DNA of 64,000 nucleotides from Aphelocoma coerulescens. Lineage: Eukaryota; Chordata; Aves; Passeriformes; Corvidae. Position 1 is the stretch's first letter, and the number at the start of each line of letters is the position of its first letter. The position numbers were made by a program, and so were the translations under genes. The notes beneath the pieces are model-generated. The model was given only the letters and a program-made list of their open reading frames with translations. It was not told where the DNA came from and did no database searches. Below are positions 36,377-49,608 of this stretch, piece after piece. The stretch lies in NCBI RefSeq assembly GCF_041296385.1, contig NW_027183623.1:1-64000 (forward strand). Direction: 5' to 3'.

Positions 36377-38268
36377 TTCTGTGGTGGTGTCACAGAGGAG
36401 CCAGGCTTCCTTGTAGTTCCCCAGCATCACAAAGGCTCTCCTGGGAGCCACGGGTCACAAAGCACCGTGGGCTCTGTGCAGCCCCGCTGTGTCACAATGG
36501 CCGCTGGCTTCCACGAGCCCCCGCAGTGTCCCAGTGGGCCCCGTGGCTTTAGGAGTGGGTGGCTGGGAGTTGGTGCCAGCGGCTGGGGGAGCAGCAGCAG
36601 GGACTGTGTGTGGACAGTGCCATGGCCACTTGTGTGGCCACTGGTGTCTCTGTGCCAGGCACAGCCGTGGTGTGTAACACCGGCTCTGGGTCCTTTGGCT
36701 GTGCAGGTGGCAGTCACGGCCTGGAGCAGGGCTGCTCCCGGGGGACAGCCTGGGGCAGGAGGCTGCTGGAGATTCATTCCCCACACTCCTTGTCATGAGG
36801 TGCTCAGAGTGATTGGAAAGGCTGTTGGCAGCAGGCAGTTCTCTGGGTTCAAGCTGTGGAGCTGTCAGCGGGAATGCAAAGGCCAAGCTGGTGAGCCTTT
36901 TGTCCTGGTGCCTTTAGTGTGTGAGCAGTCCCTGGTGCCGTTGTCTTTGGATCCTGAGTGTGGGAGAGGCAAGGCTTAGGATGGTGCGTAGAGCTGAGAA
37001 GGAAAGTGCCGAGAGCAGCGTGTGTGCTGCTGCTTTGAGGGGTGCAGTTGAAGTTGTAGGCAGCAAGAGCTTTCTCAGCTGGCCCTTTTGTGAGCTCTGC
37101 TTTTGCCAGATGACTTCCATCTTACCCTCTTACCATCTTAGCCTCTCATTTTTGCATATCCCAAACCCCCTTCCAAACATCCAGCAGCTGCTTGTAAAGA
37201 AGAAGTCCTAGAACAAAAAGCCAGTGCTGCCTTTCATAGCCCCTTTGCTGTCTATGAAGTAGAGGAAAGAAGCTAGTGAGACGCACTTTCTTTCTCAACT
37301 CCATAGAGCGCATCCTTCTCTCAAGGTGGCAGAGTCCTTGGCGGAAGTGAAGCATCTGCAGCTGCAGTTCAGACTGAGAGATGTGCCAGGACAGGAAACA
37401 TTTGCTGACCTTCCCTGTTCCCTGTGCAACATGATTCTCGCATCCCAGTCACTTTCACATACCTTCGGTATCCCTGAGTCCAAGCAGCTAAAGCTCACAG
37501 AGACAGAAGTGTCAGGAAGGAAAACGTTCCAAAAGCACCCCCTTCTCTTATCAGCATATAAATTGTGCACAACAGGCTGCGGCACCGAACCTTCCTTCTC
37601 AGATAGACATGCCATCACACTTTTCACTCTTGCAGCTCGGTTGAAAAGCTCCAGCAGCTGCTCCCGCAATAGCAAAAGGTTCTAGAAGTGAAAGCCAGTT
37701 TGGGGCTGCACCTTCTCCTTGCCGCATGTAAGCCACACCAAACTCCCTGATGCACTCTGTCCTCCCCTTCTCAAAGGAGTAGACGGTGGCATCAGGACAC
37801 ACCTGTGTCCCAGCAGCTGGGTGCCCAGCCGGGAGCAGGAGCAGGGCTGGGGCTGCTCCCAAAGTTGCCCCGCCCCAATGCCAGAGCCGGACATATGCTG
37901 AGGGGGGGCTGGATCAGGCTTTATTGTCCAGCTGCATGCCAGGAGTGAGCACAAAATCTACCTGCATTCTCTGCAGCATGCCATCCTGGAGCAGAGCCAT
38001 TGCCAAAGGAAGCCGTGAGCCCGTGCCAAGCCAGTGCCGGAGTGGGATCCTAGCAGCACCTGTGGAAGCCGGGAGAGAGGAGCCCACCTGGAGCAGGTTC
38101 GTGCAGGATTAATCATCCCGTGGCTTCCCACCAGGGTCCTGTTGCTTCCAAAAGGCCCCACAGTGTCACTGTGGCCCCTCGGTTCCACCAGGTTCCATAG
38201 CGTCACTGTGGTGCCCAGGGTTCCGTCAGCTTCGCCAGCATCCCCACGGTCTGCAGAGCTCCCCGAGC
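36076..38268. repeat. Macrosatellite unit U16 (2,193 bp, four minisatellite copies; block position 11)
   Basis: Minisatellite 36076-36376 is 1Sg-pSw-pRg-qXg. T at 36204 ('gcatggtc', a CpG transition) and T at 36347 ('tagcttcag') are shared with U27. T at 38232, where U27 has C. Confidence 0.97.
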
Positions 38269-40536
38269 TTCTGTGGTGTCACAGTGGAGGCAGGGTTGCA
38301 TCAGGTTCCATAGCATCAGCACGGTCTCCAGGGCTCCCAGAGGTTCTGTGGTGTCACAGAGGAGGCAGGGTTGCATCAGGTTCCATAGCATCACCACAGT
38401 CTCCAGGGCTCCCTGAGCTTCTGTGGTGTCACAGTGGAGGCAGGGTTGCATCAGGTTCCATAGCATCAGCACGGTCTCCAGGGCTCCCAGAGGTTCTGTG
38501 GTGTCACAGAGGAGGCAGGGTTGCATCAGGTTCCATAGCATCACCACGGTCTCCAGGGCTCCAAGAGCTTCTGTGGTGTCACAGAGGAGGCAGGGTTGCA
38601 TCAGGTTCAATAGCATCAGCACGGTCTCCAGGGCTCCCCTGAGCTTCTGTGGTGGTGTCACAGAGGAGCCAGGCTTCCTTGTAGTTCCCCAGCATCACAA
38701 AGGCTCTCCTGGGAGCCACGGGTCACAAAGCACCGTGGGCTCTGTGCAGCCCCGCTGTGTCACAATGGCCGCTGGCTTCCACGAGCCCCCGCAGTGTCCC
38801 AGTGGGCCCCGTGGCTTTAGGAGTGGGTGGCTGGGAGTTGGTGCCAGCGGCTGGGGGAGCAGCAGCAGGGACTGTGTGTGGACAGTGCCATGGCCACTTG
38901 TGTGGCCACTGGTGTCTCTGTGCCAGGCACAGCCGTGGTGTGTAACACCGGCTCTGGGTCCTTTGGCTGTGCAGGTGGCAGTCACGGCCTGGAGCAGGGC
39001 TGCTCCCGGGGGACAGCCTGGGGCAGGAGGCTGCTGGAGATTCATTCCCCACACTCCTTGTCATGAGGTGCTCAGAGTGATTGGAAAGGCTGTTGGCAGC
39101 AGGCAGTTCTCTGGGTTCAAGCTGTGGAGCTGTCAGCGGGAATGCAAAGGCCAAGCTGGTGAGCCTTTTGTCCTGGTGCCTTTAGTGTGTGAGCAGTCCC
39201 TGGTGCCGTTGTCTTTGGATCCTGAGTGTGGGAGAGGCAAGGCTTAGGATGGTGCGTAGAGCTGAGAAGGAAAGTGCCGAGAGCAGCATGTGTGCTGCTG
39301 CTTTGAGGGGTGCAGTTGAAGTTGTAGGCAGCAAGAGCTTTCTCAGCTGGCCCTTTTGTGAGCTCTGCTTTTGCCAGATGACTTCCATCTTACCCTCTTA
39401 CCATCTTAGCCTCTCATTTTTGCATATCCCAAACCCCCTTCCAAACATCCAGCAGCTGCTTGTAAAGAAGAAGTCCTAGAACAAAAAGCCAGTGCTGCCT
39501 TTCATAGCCCCTTTGCTGTCTATGAAGTAGAGGAAAGAAGCTAGTGAGACGCACTTTCTTTCTCAACTCCATAGAGCGCATCCTTCTCTCAAGGTGGCAG
39601 AGTCCTTGGCGGAAGTGAAGCATCTGCAGCTGCAGTTCAGACTGAGAGATGTGCCAGGACAGGAAACATTTGCTGACCTTCCCTGTTCCCTGTGCAACAT
39701 GATTCTCGCATCCCAGTCACTTTCACATACCTTCGGTATCCCTGAGTCCAAGCAGCTAAAGCTCACAGAGACAGAAGTGTCAGGAAGGAAAACGTTCCAA
39801 AAGCACCCCCTTCTCTTATCAGCATATAAATTGTGCACAACAGGCTGCGGCACCGAACCTTCCTTCTCAGATAGACATGCCATCACACTTTTCACTCTTG
39901 CAGCTCGGTTGAAAAGCTCCAGCAGCTGCTCCCGCAATAGCAAAAGGTTCTAGAAGTGAAAGCCAGTTTGGGGCTGCACCTTCTCCTTGCCGCATGTAAG
40001 CCACACCAAACTCCCTGATGCACTCTGTCCTCCCCTTCTCAAAGGAGTAGACGGTGGCATCAGGACACACCTGTGTCCCAGCAGCTGGGTGCCCAGCCGG
40101 GAGCAGGAGCAGGGCTGGGGCTGCTCCCAAAGTTGCCCCGCCCCAATGCCAGAGCCGGACATATGCTGAGGGGGGGCTGGATCAGGCTTTATTGTCCAGC
40201 TGCATGCCAGGAGTGAGCACAAAATCTACCTGCATTCTCTGCAGCATGCCATCCTGGAGCAGAGCCATTGCCAAAGGAAGCCGTGAGCCCGTGCCAAGCC
40301 AGTGCCGGAGTGGGATCCTAGCAGCACCTGTGGAAGCCGGGAGAGAGGAGCCCACCTGGAGCAGGTTCGTGCAGGATTAATCATCCCGTGGCTTCCCACC
40401 AGGGTCCTGTTGCTTCCAAAAGGCCCCACAGTGTCACTGTGGCCCCTCGGTTCCACCAGGTTCCATAGCGTCACTGTGGTGCCCAGGGTTCCGTCAGCTT
40501 CGCCAGCATCCCCACGGTCTGCAGAGCTCCCCGAGC
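38269..40536. repeat. Macrosatellite unit U17 (2,268 bp, type a; block position 1)
   Basis: Minisatellite 38269-38644 is type a; A at 39288; T before U18. Same markers as U6. Confidence 0.97.
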
Positions 40537-42804
40537 TTCTGTGGTGTCACAGTGGAGGCAGGGTTGCATCAGGTTCCATAGCATCAGCACGGTCTCCAGG
40601 GCTCCCAGAGGTTCTGTGGTGTCACAGAGGAGGCAGGGTTGCATCAGGTTCCATAGCATCACCACAGTCTCCAGGGCTCCCTGAGCTTCTGTGGTGTCAC
40701 AGTGGAGGCAGGGTTGCATCAGGTTCCATAGCATCAGCACGGTCTCCAGGGCTCCCAGAGGTTCTGTGGTGTCACAGAGGAGGCAGGGTTGCATCAGGTT
40801 CCATAGCATCACCACGGTCTCCAGGGCTCCCAGAGGTTCTGTGGTGTCACAGAGGAGGCAGGGTTGCATCAGGTTCAATAGCATCAGCACGGTCTCCAGG
40901 GCTCCCCTGAGCTTCTGTGGTGGTGTCACAGAGGAGCCAGGCTTCCTTGTAGTTCCCCAGCATCACAAAGGCTCTCCTGGGAGCCACGGGTCACAAAGCA
41001 CCGTGGGCTCTGTGCAGCCCCGCTGTGTCACAATGGCCGCTGGCTTCCACGAGCCCCCGCAGTGTCCCAGTGGGCCCCGTGGCTTTAGGAGTGGGTGGCT
41101 GGGAGTTGGTGCCAGCGGCTGGGGGAGCAGCAGCAGGGACTGTGTGTGGACAGTGCCATGGCCACTTGTGTGGCCACTGGTGTCTCTGTGCCAGGCACAG
41201 CCGTGGTGTGTAACACCGGCTCTGGGTCCTTTGGCTGTGCAGGTGGCAGTCACGGCCTGGAGCAGGGCTGCTCCCGGGGGACAGCCTGGGGCAGGAGGCT
41301 GCTGGAGATTCATTCCCCACACTCCTTGTCATGAGGTGCTCAGAGTGATTGGAAAGGCTGTTGGCAGCAGGCAGTTCTCTGGGTTCAAGCTGTGGAGCTG
41401 TCAGCGGGAATGCAAAGGCCAAGCTGGTGAGCCTTTTGTCCTGGTGCCTTTAGTGTGTGAGCAGTCCCTGGTGCCGTTGTCTTTGGATCCTGAGTGTGGG
41501 AGAGGCAAGGCTTAGGATGGTGCGTAGAGCTGAGAAGGAAAGTGCCGAGAGCAGCGTGTGTGCTGCTGCTTTGAGGGGTGCAGTTGAAGTTGTAGGCAGC
41601 AAGAGCTTTCTCAGCTGGCCCTTTTGTGAGCTCTGCTTTTGCCAGATGACTTCCATCTTACCCTCTTACCATCTTAGCCTCTCATTTTTGCATATCCCAA
41701 ACCCCCTTCCAAACATCCAGCAGCTGCTTGTAAAGAAGAAGTCCTAGAACAAAAAGCCAGTGCTGCCTTTCATAGCCCCTTTGCTGTCTATGAAGTAGAG
41801 GAAAGAAGCTAGTGAGACGCACTTTCTTTCTCAACTCCATAGAGCGCATCCTTCTCTCAAGGTGGCAGAGTCCTTGGCGGAAGTGAAGCATCTGCAGCTG
41901 CAGTTCAGACTGAGAGATGTGCCAGGACAGGAAACATTTGCTGACCTTCCCTGTTCCCTGTGCAACATGATTCTCGCATCCCAGTCACTTTCACATACCT
42001 TCGGTATCCCTGAGTCCAAGCAGCTAAAGCTCACAGAGACAGAAGTGTCAGGAAGGAAAACGTTCCAAAAGCACCCCCTTCTCTTATCAGCATATAAATT
42101 GTGCACAACAGGCTGCGGCACCGAACCTTCCTTCTCAGATAGACATGCCATCACACTTTTCACTCTTGCAGCTCGGTTGAAAAGCTCCAGCAGCTGCTCC
42201 CGCAATAGCAAAAGGTTCTAGAAGTGAAAGCCAGTTTGGGGCTGCACCTTCTCCTTGCCGCATGTAAGCCACACCAAACTCCCTGATGCACTCTGTCCTC
42301 CCCTTCTCAAAGGAGTAGACGGTGGCATCAGGACACACCTGTGTCCCAGCAGCTGGGTGCCCAGCCGGGAGCAGGAGCAGGGCTGGGGCTGCTCCCAAAG
42401 TTGCCCCGCCCCAATGCCAGAGCCGGACATATGCTGAGGGGGGGCTGGATCAGGCTTTATTGTCCAGCTGCATGCCAGGAGTGAGCACAAAATCTACCTG
42501 CATTCTCTGCAGCATGCCATCCTGGAGCAGAGCCATTGCCAAAGGAAGCCGTGAGCCCGTGCCAAGCCAGTGCTGGAGTGGGATCCTAGCAGCACCTGTG
42601 GAAGCCGGGAGAGAGGAGCCCACCTGGAGCAGGTTCGTGCAGGATTAATCATCCCGTGGCTTCCCACCAGGGTCCTGTTGCTTCCAAAAGGCCCCACAGT
42701 GTCACTGTGGCCCCTCGGTTCCACCAGGTTCCATAGCGTCACTGTGGTGCCCAGGGTTCCGTCAGCTTCGCCAGCATCCCCACGGTCTGCAGAGCTCCCC
42801 GAGC
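40537..42804. repeat. Macrosatellite unit U18 (2,268 bp; block position 2)
   Basis: Minisatellite 40537-40912 is 1Sg-pRa-eSg-pRc-pRg. This is what U7 would become if 75 bp spanning its fifth and sixth copies were removed. T at 42574 is shared only with U7. Confidence 0.97.
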
Positions 42805-45072
42805 TTCTGTGGTGTCACAGTGGAGGCAGGGTTGCATCAGGTTCCATAGCATCAGCACGGTCTCCAGAGCTCCCAGAGGTTCTGTGGTGTCACAGTGGAG
42901 GCAGGGTTGCATCAGGTTCCATAGCATCACCACAGTCTCCAGGGCTCCCTGAGCTTCTGTGGTGTCACAGTGGAGGCAGGGTTGCATCAGGTTCCATAGC
43001 ATCAGCACGGTCTCCAGGGCTCCCAGAGGTTCTGTGGTGTCACAGAGGAGGCAGGGTTGCATCAGGTTCCATAGCATCAGCACGGTCTCCAGGGCTCCCA
43101 GAGGTTCTGTGGTGTCACAGAGGAGGCAGGGTTGCATCAGGTTCAATAGCATCAGCACGGTCTCCAGGGCTCCCCTGAGCTTCTGTGGTGGTGTCACAGA
43201 GGAGCCAGGCTTCCTTGTAGTTCCCCAGCATCACAAAGGCTCTCCTGGGAGCCACGGGTCACAAAGCACCGTGGGCTCTGTGCAGCCCCGCTGTGTCACA
43301 ATGGCCGCTGGCTTCCACGAGCCCCCGCAGTGTCCCAGTGGGCCCCGTGGCTTTAGGAGTGGGTGGCTGGGAGTTGGTGCCAGCGGCTGGGGGAGCAGCA
43401 GCAGGGACTGTGTGTGGACAGTGCCATGGCCACTTGTGTGGCCACTGGTGTCTCTGTGCCAGGCACAGCCGTGGTGTGTAACACCGGCTCTGGGTCCTTT
43501 GGCTGTGCAGGTGGCAGTCACGGCCTGGAGCAGGGCTGCTCCCGGGGGACAGCCTGGGGCAGGAGGCTGCTGGAGATTCATTCCCCACACTCCTTGTCAT
43601 GAGGTGCTCAGAGTGATTGGAAAGGCTGTTGGCAGCAGGCAGTTCTCTGGGTTCAAGCTGTGGAGCTGTCAGCGGGAATGCAAAGGCCAAGCTGGTGAGC
43701 CTTTTGTCCTGGTGCCTTTAGTGTGTGAGCAGTCCCTGGTGCCGTTGTCTTTGGATCCTGAGTGTGGGAGAGGCAAGGCTTAGGATGGTGCGTAGAGCTG
43801 AGAAGGAAAGTGCCGAGAGCAGCGTGTGTGCTGCTGCTTTGAGGGGTGCAGTTGAAGTTGTAGGCAGCAAGAGCTTTCTCAGCTGGCCCTTTTGTGAGCT
43901 CTGCTTTTGCCAGATGACTTCCATCTTACCCTCTTACCATCTTAGCCTCTCATTTTTGCATATCCCAAACCCCCTTCCAAACATCCAGCAGCTGCTTGTA
44001 AAGAAGAAGTCCTAGAACAAAAAGCCAGTGCTGCCTTTCATAGCCCCTTTGCTGTCTATGAAGTAGAGGAAAGAAGCTAGTGAAACGCACTTTCTTTCTC
44101 AACTCCATAGAGCGCATCCTTCTCTCAAGGTGGCAGAGTCCTTGGCGGAAGTGAAGCATCTGCAGCTGCAGTTCAGACTGAGAGATGTGCCAGGATAGGA
44201 AACATTTGCTGACCTTCCCTGTTCCCTGTGCAACATGATTCTCGCATCCCAGTCACTTTCACATACCTTCGGTATCCCTGAGTCCAAGCAGCTAAAGCTC
44301 ACAGAGACAGAAGTGTCAGGAAGGAAAACGTTCCAAAAGCACCCCCTTCTCTTATCAGCATATAAATTGTGCACAACAGGCTGCGGCACCGAACCTTCCT
44401 TCTCAGATAGACATGCCATCACACTTTTCACTCTTGCAGCTCGGTTGAAAAGCTCCAGCAGCTGCTCCCGCAATAGCAAAAGGTTCTAGAAGTGAAAGCC
44501 AGTTTGGGGCTGCACCTTCTCCTTGCCGCATGTAAGCCACACCAAACTCCCTGATGCACTCTGTCCTCCCCTTCTCAAAGGAGTAGACGGTGGCATCAGG
44601 ACACACCTGTGTCCCAGCAGCTGGGTGCCCAGCCGGGAGCAGGAGCAGGGCTGGGGCTGCTCCCAAAGTTGCCCCGCCCCAATGCCAGAGCCGGACATAT
44701 GCTGAGGGGGGGCTGGATCAGGCTTTATTGTCCAGCTGCATGCCAGGAGTGAGCACAAAATCTACCTGCATTCTCTGCAGCATGCCATCCTGGAGCAGAG
44801 CCATTGCCAAAGGAAGCCGTGAGCCCGTGCCAAGCCAGTGCCGGAGTGGGATCCTAGCAGCACCTGTGGAAGCCGGGAGAGAGGAGCCCACCTGGAGCAG
44901 GTTCGTGCAGGATTAATCATCCCGTGGCTTCCCACCAGGGTCCTGTTGCTTCCAAAAGGCCCCACAGTGTCACTGTGGCCCCTCGGTTCCACCAGGTTCC
45001 ATAGCGTCACTGTGGTGCCCAGGGTTCCGTCAGCTTCGCCAGCATCCCCACGGTCTGCAGAGCTCCCCGAGC
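42805..45072. repeat. Macrosatellite unit U19 (2,268 bp; block position 3)
   Basis: Minisatellite 42805-43180 is identical in order to U8, with A at 42868. A at 44084 and T at 44196 are the U8 private bases at the 24,873-bp offset. Confidence 0.97.
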
Positions 45073-47340
45073 TTCTGTGGTGTCACAGTGGAGGCAGGGT
45101 TGCATCAGGTTCCATAGCATCAGCACGGTCTCCAGGGCTCCAAGAGGTTCTGTGGTGTCACAGTGGAGGCAGGGTTGCATCAGGTTCCATAGCATCACCA
45201 CAGTCTCCAGGGCTCCCTGAGCTTCTGTGGTGTCACAGTGGAGGCAGGGTTGCATCAGGTTCCATAGCATCAGCACGGTCTCCAGGGCTCCCAGAGGTTC
45301 TGTGGTGTCACAGAGGAGGCAGGGTTGCATCAGGTTCCATAGCATCACCACGGTCTCCAGGGCTCCAAGAGCTTCTGTGGTGTCACAGAGGAGGCAGGGT
45401 TGCATCAGGTTCAATAGCATCAGCACGGTCTCCAGGGCTCCCCTGAGCTTCTGTGGTGGTGTCACAGAGGAGCCAGGCTTCCTTGTAGTTCCCCAGCATC
45501 ACAAAGGCTCTCCTGGGAGCCACGGGTCACAAAGCACCGTGGGCTCTGTGCAGCCCCGCTGTGTCACAATGGCCGCTGGCTTCCACGAGCCCCCGCAGTG
45601 TCCCAGTGGGCCCCGTGGCTTTAGGAGTGGGTGGCTGGGAGTTGGTGCCAGCGGCTGGGGGAGCAGCAGCAGGGACTGTGTGTGGACAGTGCCATGGCCA
45701 CTTGTGTGGCCACTGGTGTCTCTGTGCCAGGCACAGCCGTGGTGTGTAACACCGGCTCTGGGTCCTTTGGCTGTGCAGGTGGCAGTCACGGCCTGGAGCA
45801 GGGCTGCTCCCGGGGGACAGCCTGGGGCAGGAGGCTGCTGGAGATTCATTCCCCACACTCCTTGTCATGAGGTGCTCAGAGTGATTGGAAAGGCTGTTGG
45901 CAGCAGGCAGTTCTCTGGGTTCAAGCTGTGGAGCTGTCAGCGGGAATGCAAAGGCCAAGCTGGTGAGCCTTTTGTCCTGGTGCCTTTAGTGTGTGAGCAG
46001 TCCCTGGTGCCGTTGTCTTTGGATCCTGAGTGTGGGAGAGGCAAGGCTTAGGATGGTGCGTAGAGCTGAGAAGGAAAGTGCCGAGAGCAGCGTGTGTGCT
46101 GCTGCTTTGAGGGGTGCAGTTGAAGTTGTAGGCAGCAAGAGCTTTCTCAGCTGGCCCTTTTGTGAGCTCTGCTTTTGCCAGATGACTTCCATCTTACCCT
46201 CTTACCATCTTAGCCTCTCATTTTTGCATATCCCAAACCCCCTTCCAAACATCCAGCAGCTGCTTGTAAAGAAGAAGTCCTAGAACAAAAAGCCAGTGCT
46301 GCCTTTCATAGCCCCTTTGCTGTCTATGAAGTAGAGGAAAGAAGCTAGTGAGACGCACTTTCTTTCTCAACTCCATAGAGCGCATCCTTCTCTCAAGGTG
46401 GCAGAGTCCTTGGCGGAAGTGAAGCATCTGCAGCTGCAGTTCAGACTGAGAGATGTGCCAGGACAGGAAACATTTGCTGACCTTCCCTGTTCCCTGTGCA
46501 ACATGATTCTCGCATCCCAGTCACTTTCACATACCTTCGGTATCCCTGAGTCCAAGCAGCTAAAGCTCACAGAGACAGAAGTGTCAGGAAGGAAAACGTT
46601 CCAAAAGCACCCCCTTCTCTTATCAGCATATAAATTGTGCACAACAGGCTGCGGCACCGAACCTTCCTTCTCAGATAGACATGCCATCACACTTTTCACT
46701 CTTGCAGCTCGGTTGAAAAGCTCCAGCAGCTGCTCCCGCAATAGCAAAAGGTTCTAGAAGTGAAAGCCAGTTTGGGGCTGCACCTTCTCCTTGCCGCATG
46801 TAAGCCACACCAAACTCCCTGATGCACTCTGTCCTCCCCTTCTCAAAGGAGTAGACGGTGGCATCAGGACACACCTGTGTCCCAGCAGCTGGGTGCCCAG
46901 CCGGGAGCAGGAGCAGGGCTGGGGCTGCTCCCAAAGTTGCCCCGCCCCAATGCCAGAGCCGGACATATGCTGAGGGGGGGCTGGATCAGGCTTTATTGTC
47001 CAGCTGCATGCCAGGAGTGAGCACAAAATCTACCTGCATTCTCTGCAGCATGCCATCCTGGAGCAGAGCCATTGCCAAAGGAAGCCGTGAGCCCGTGCCA
47101 AGCCAGTGCCGGAGTGGGATCCTCGCAGCACCTGTGGAAGCCGGGAGAGAGGAGCCCACCTGGAGCAGGTTCGTGCAGGATTAATCATCCCGTGGCTTCC
47201 CACCAGGGTCCTGTTGCTTCCAAAAGGCCCCACAGTGTCACTGTGGCCCCTCGGTTCCACCAGGTTCCATAGCGTCACTGTGGTGCCCAGGGTTCCGTCA
47301 GCTTCGCCAGCATCCCCACGGTCTGCAGAGCTCCCCGAGC
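45073..47340. repeat. Macrosatellite unit U20 (2,268 bp; block position 4)
   Basis: Minisatellite 45073-45448 is 1Sg-(aagagg)Sa-eSg-pRc-qRg; it shares A at 45142 and C at 47124 with U9 but has the q lead in its last copy where U9 has p, suggesting a short conversion tract or slip in one of the two. Confidence 0.97.
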
Positions 47341-49608
47341 TTCTGTGGTGTCACAGTGGAGGCAGGGTTGCATCAGGTTCCATAGCATCAGCACGGTCTC
47401 CAGGGCTCCCAGAGGTTCTGTGGTGTCACAGTGGAGGCAGGGTTGCATCAGGTTCCATAGCATCACCACAGTCTCCAGGGCTCCCAGAGGTTCTGTGGTG
47501 TCACAGTGGAGGCAGGGTTGCATCAGGTTCCATAGCATCAGCACGGTCTCCAGGGCTCCCAGAGGTTCTGTGGTGTCACAGAGGAGGCAGGGTTGCATCA
47601 GGTTCCATAGCATCAGCACGGTCTCCAGGGCTCCCAGAGGTTCTGTGGTGTCACAGAGGAGGCAGGGTTGCATCAGGTTCAATAGCATCAGCACGGTCTC
47701 CAGGGCTCCCCTGAGCTTCTGTGGTGGTGTCACAGAGGAGCCAGGCTTCCTTGTAGTTCCCCAGCATCACAAAGGCTCTCCTGGGAGCCACGGGTCACAA
47801 AGCACCGTGGGCTCTGTGCAGCCCCGCTGTGTCACAATGGCCGCTGGCTTCCACGAGCCCCCGCAGTGTCCCAGTGGGCCCCGTGGCTTTAGGAGTGGGT
47901 GGCTGGGAGTTGGTGCCAGCGGCTGGGGGAGCAGCAGCAGGGACTGTGTGTGGACAGTGCCATGGCCACTTGTGTGGCCACTGGTGTCTCTGTGCCAGGC
48001 ACAGCCGTGGTGTGTAACACCGGCTCTGGGTCCTTTGGCTGTGCAGGTGGCAGTCACGGCCTGGAGCAGGGCTGCTCCCGGGGGACAGCCTGGGGCAGGA
48101 GGCTGCTGGAGATTCATTCCCCACACTCCTTGTCATGAGGTGCTCAGAGTGATTGGAAAGGCTGTTGGCAGCAGGCAGTTCTCTGGGTTCAAGCTGTGGA
48201 GCTGTCAGCGGGAATGCAAAGGCCAAGCTGGTGAGCCTTTTGTCCTGGTGCCTTTAGTGTGTGAGCAGTCCCTGGTGCCGTTGTCTTTGGATCCTGAGTG
48301 TGGGAGAGGCAAGGCTTAGGATGGTGCGTAGAGCTGAGAAGGAAAGTGCCGAGAGCAGCGTGTGTGCTGCTGCTTTGAGGGGTGCAGTTGAAGTTGTAGG
48401 CAGCAAGAGCTTTCTCAGCTGGCCCTTTTGTGAGCTCTGCTTTTGCCAGATGACTTCCATCTTACCCTCTTACCATCTTAGCCTCTCATTTTTGCATATC
48501 CCAAACCCCCTTCCAAACATCCAGCAGCTGCTTGTAAAGAAGAAGTCCTAGAACAAAAAGCCAGTGCTGCCTTTCATAGCCCCTTTGCTGTCTATGAAGT
48601 AGAGGAAAGAAGCTAGTGAGACGCACTTTCTTTCTCAACTCCATAGAGCGCATCCTTCTCTCAAGGTGGCAGAGTCCTTGGCGGAAGTGAAGCATCTGCA
48701 GCTGCAGTTCAGACTGAGAGATGTGCCAGGACAGGAAACATTTGCTGACCTTCCCTGTTCCCTGTGCAACATGATTCTCGCATCCCAGTCACTTTCACAT
48801 ACCTTCGGTATCCCTGAGTCCAAGCAGCTAAAGCTCACAGAGACAGAAGTGTCAGGAAGGAAAACGTTCCAAAAGCACCCCCTTCTCTTATCAGCATATA
48901 AATTGTGCACAACAGGCTGCGGCACCGAACCTTCCTTCTCAGATAGACATGCCATCACACTTTTCACTCTTGCAGCTCGGTTGAAAAGCTCCAGCAGCTG
49001 CTCCCGCAATAGCAAAAGGTTCTAGAAGTGAAAGCCAGTTTGGGGCTGCACCTTCTCCTTGCCGCATGTAAGCCACACCAAACTCCCTGATGCACTCTGT
49101 CCTCCCCTTCTCAAAGGAGTAGACGGTGGCATCAGGACACACCTGTGTCCCAGCAGCTGGGTGCCCAGCCGGGAGCAGGAGCAGGGCTGGGGCTGCTCCC
49201 AAAGTTGCCCCGCCCCAATGCCAGAGCCGGACATATGCTGAGGGGGGGCTGGATCAGGCTTTATTGTCCAGCTGCATGCCAGGAGTGAGCACAAAATCTA
49301 CCTGCATTCTCTGCAGCATGCCATCCTGGAGCAGAGCCATTGCCAAAGGAAGCCGTGAGCCCGTGCCAAGCCAGTGCCGGAGTGGGATCCTAGCAGCACC
49401 TGTGGAAGCCGGGAGAGAGGAGCCCACCTGGAGCAGGTTCGTGCAGGATTAATCATCCCGTGGCTTCCCACCAGGGTCCTGTTGCTTCCAAAAGGCCCCA
49501 CAGTGTCACTGTGGCCCCTCGGTTCCACCAGGTTCCATAGCGTCACTGTGGTGCCCAGGGTTCCGTCAGCTCCGCCAGCATCCCCACGGTCTGCAGAGCT
49601 CCCCGAGC
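47341..49608. repeat. Macrosatellite unit U21 (2,268 bp; block position 5)
   Basis: Minisatellite 47341-47716 is 1Sg-pSa-pSg-pRg-pRg, as in U10. C before U22. Confidence 0.97.

Larger units (their letters stand above)
13321..38268. repeat. Higher-order block, first copy (11 units, U6-U16)
   Basis: Eleven consecutive units, 24,948 bp, that recur in the same order as U17-U27. Shared rare variants in this copy are at 17701, 17995, 19211, 19323, 20269, 22251, 27350, 27883, 31806, 36204 and 36347. It is 150 bp longer than the second copy because U7 has one extra 75-bp minisatellite copy and U15 has one more than U26. The block edges are placed at unit boundaries for convenience; the real crossover lies inside a unit (see findings). 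Confidence 0.93.
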
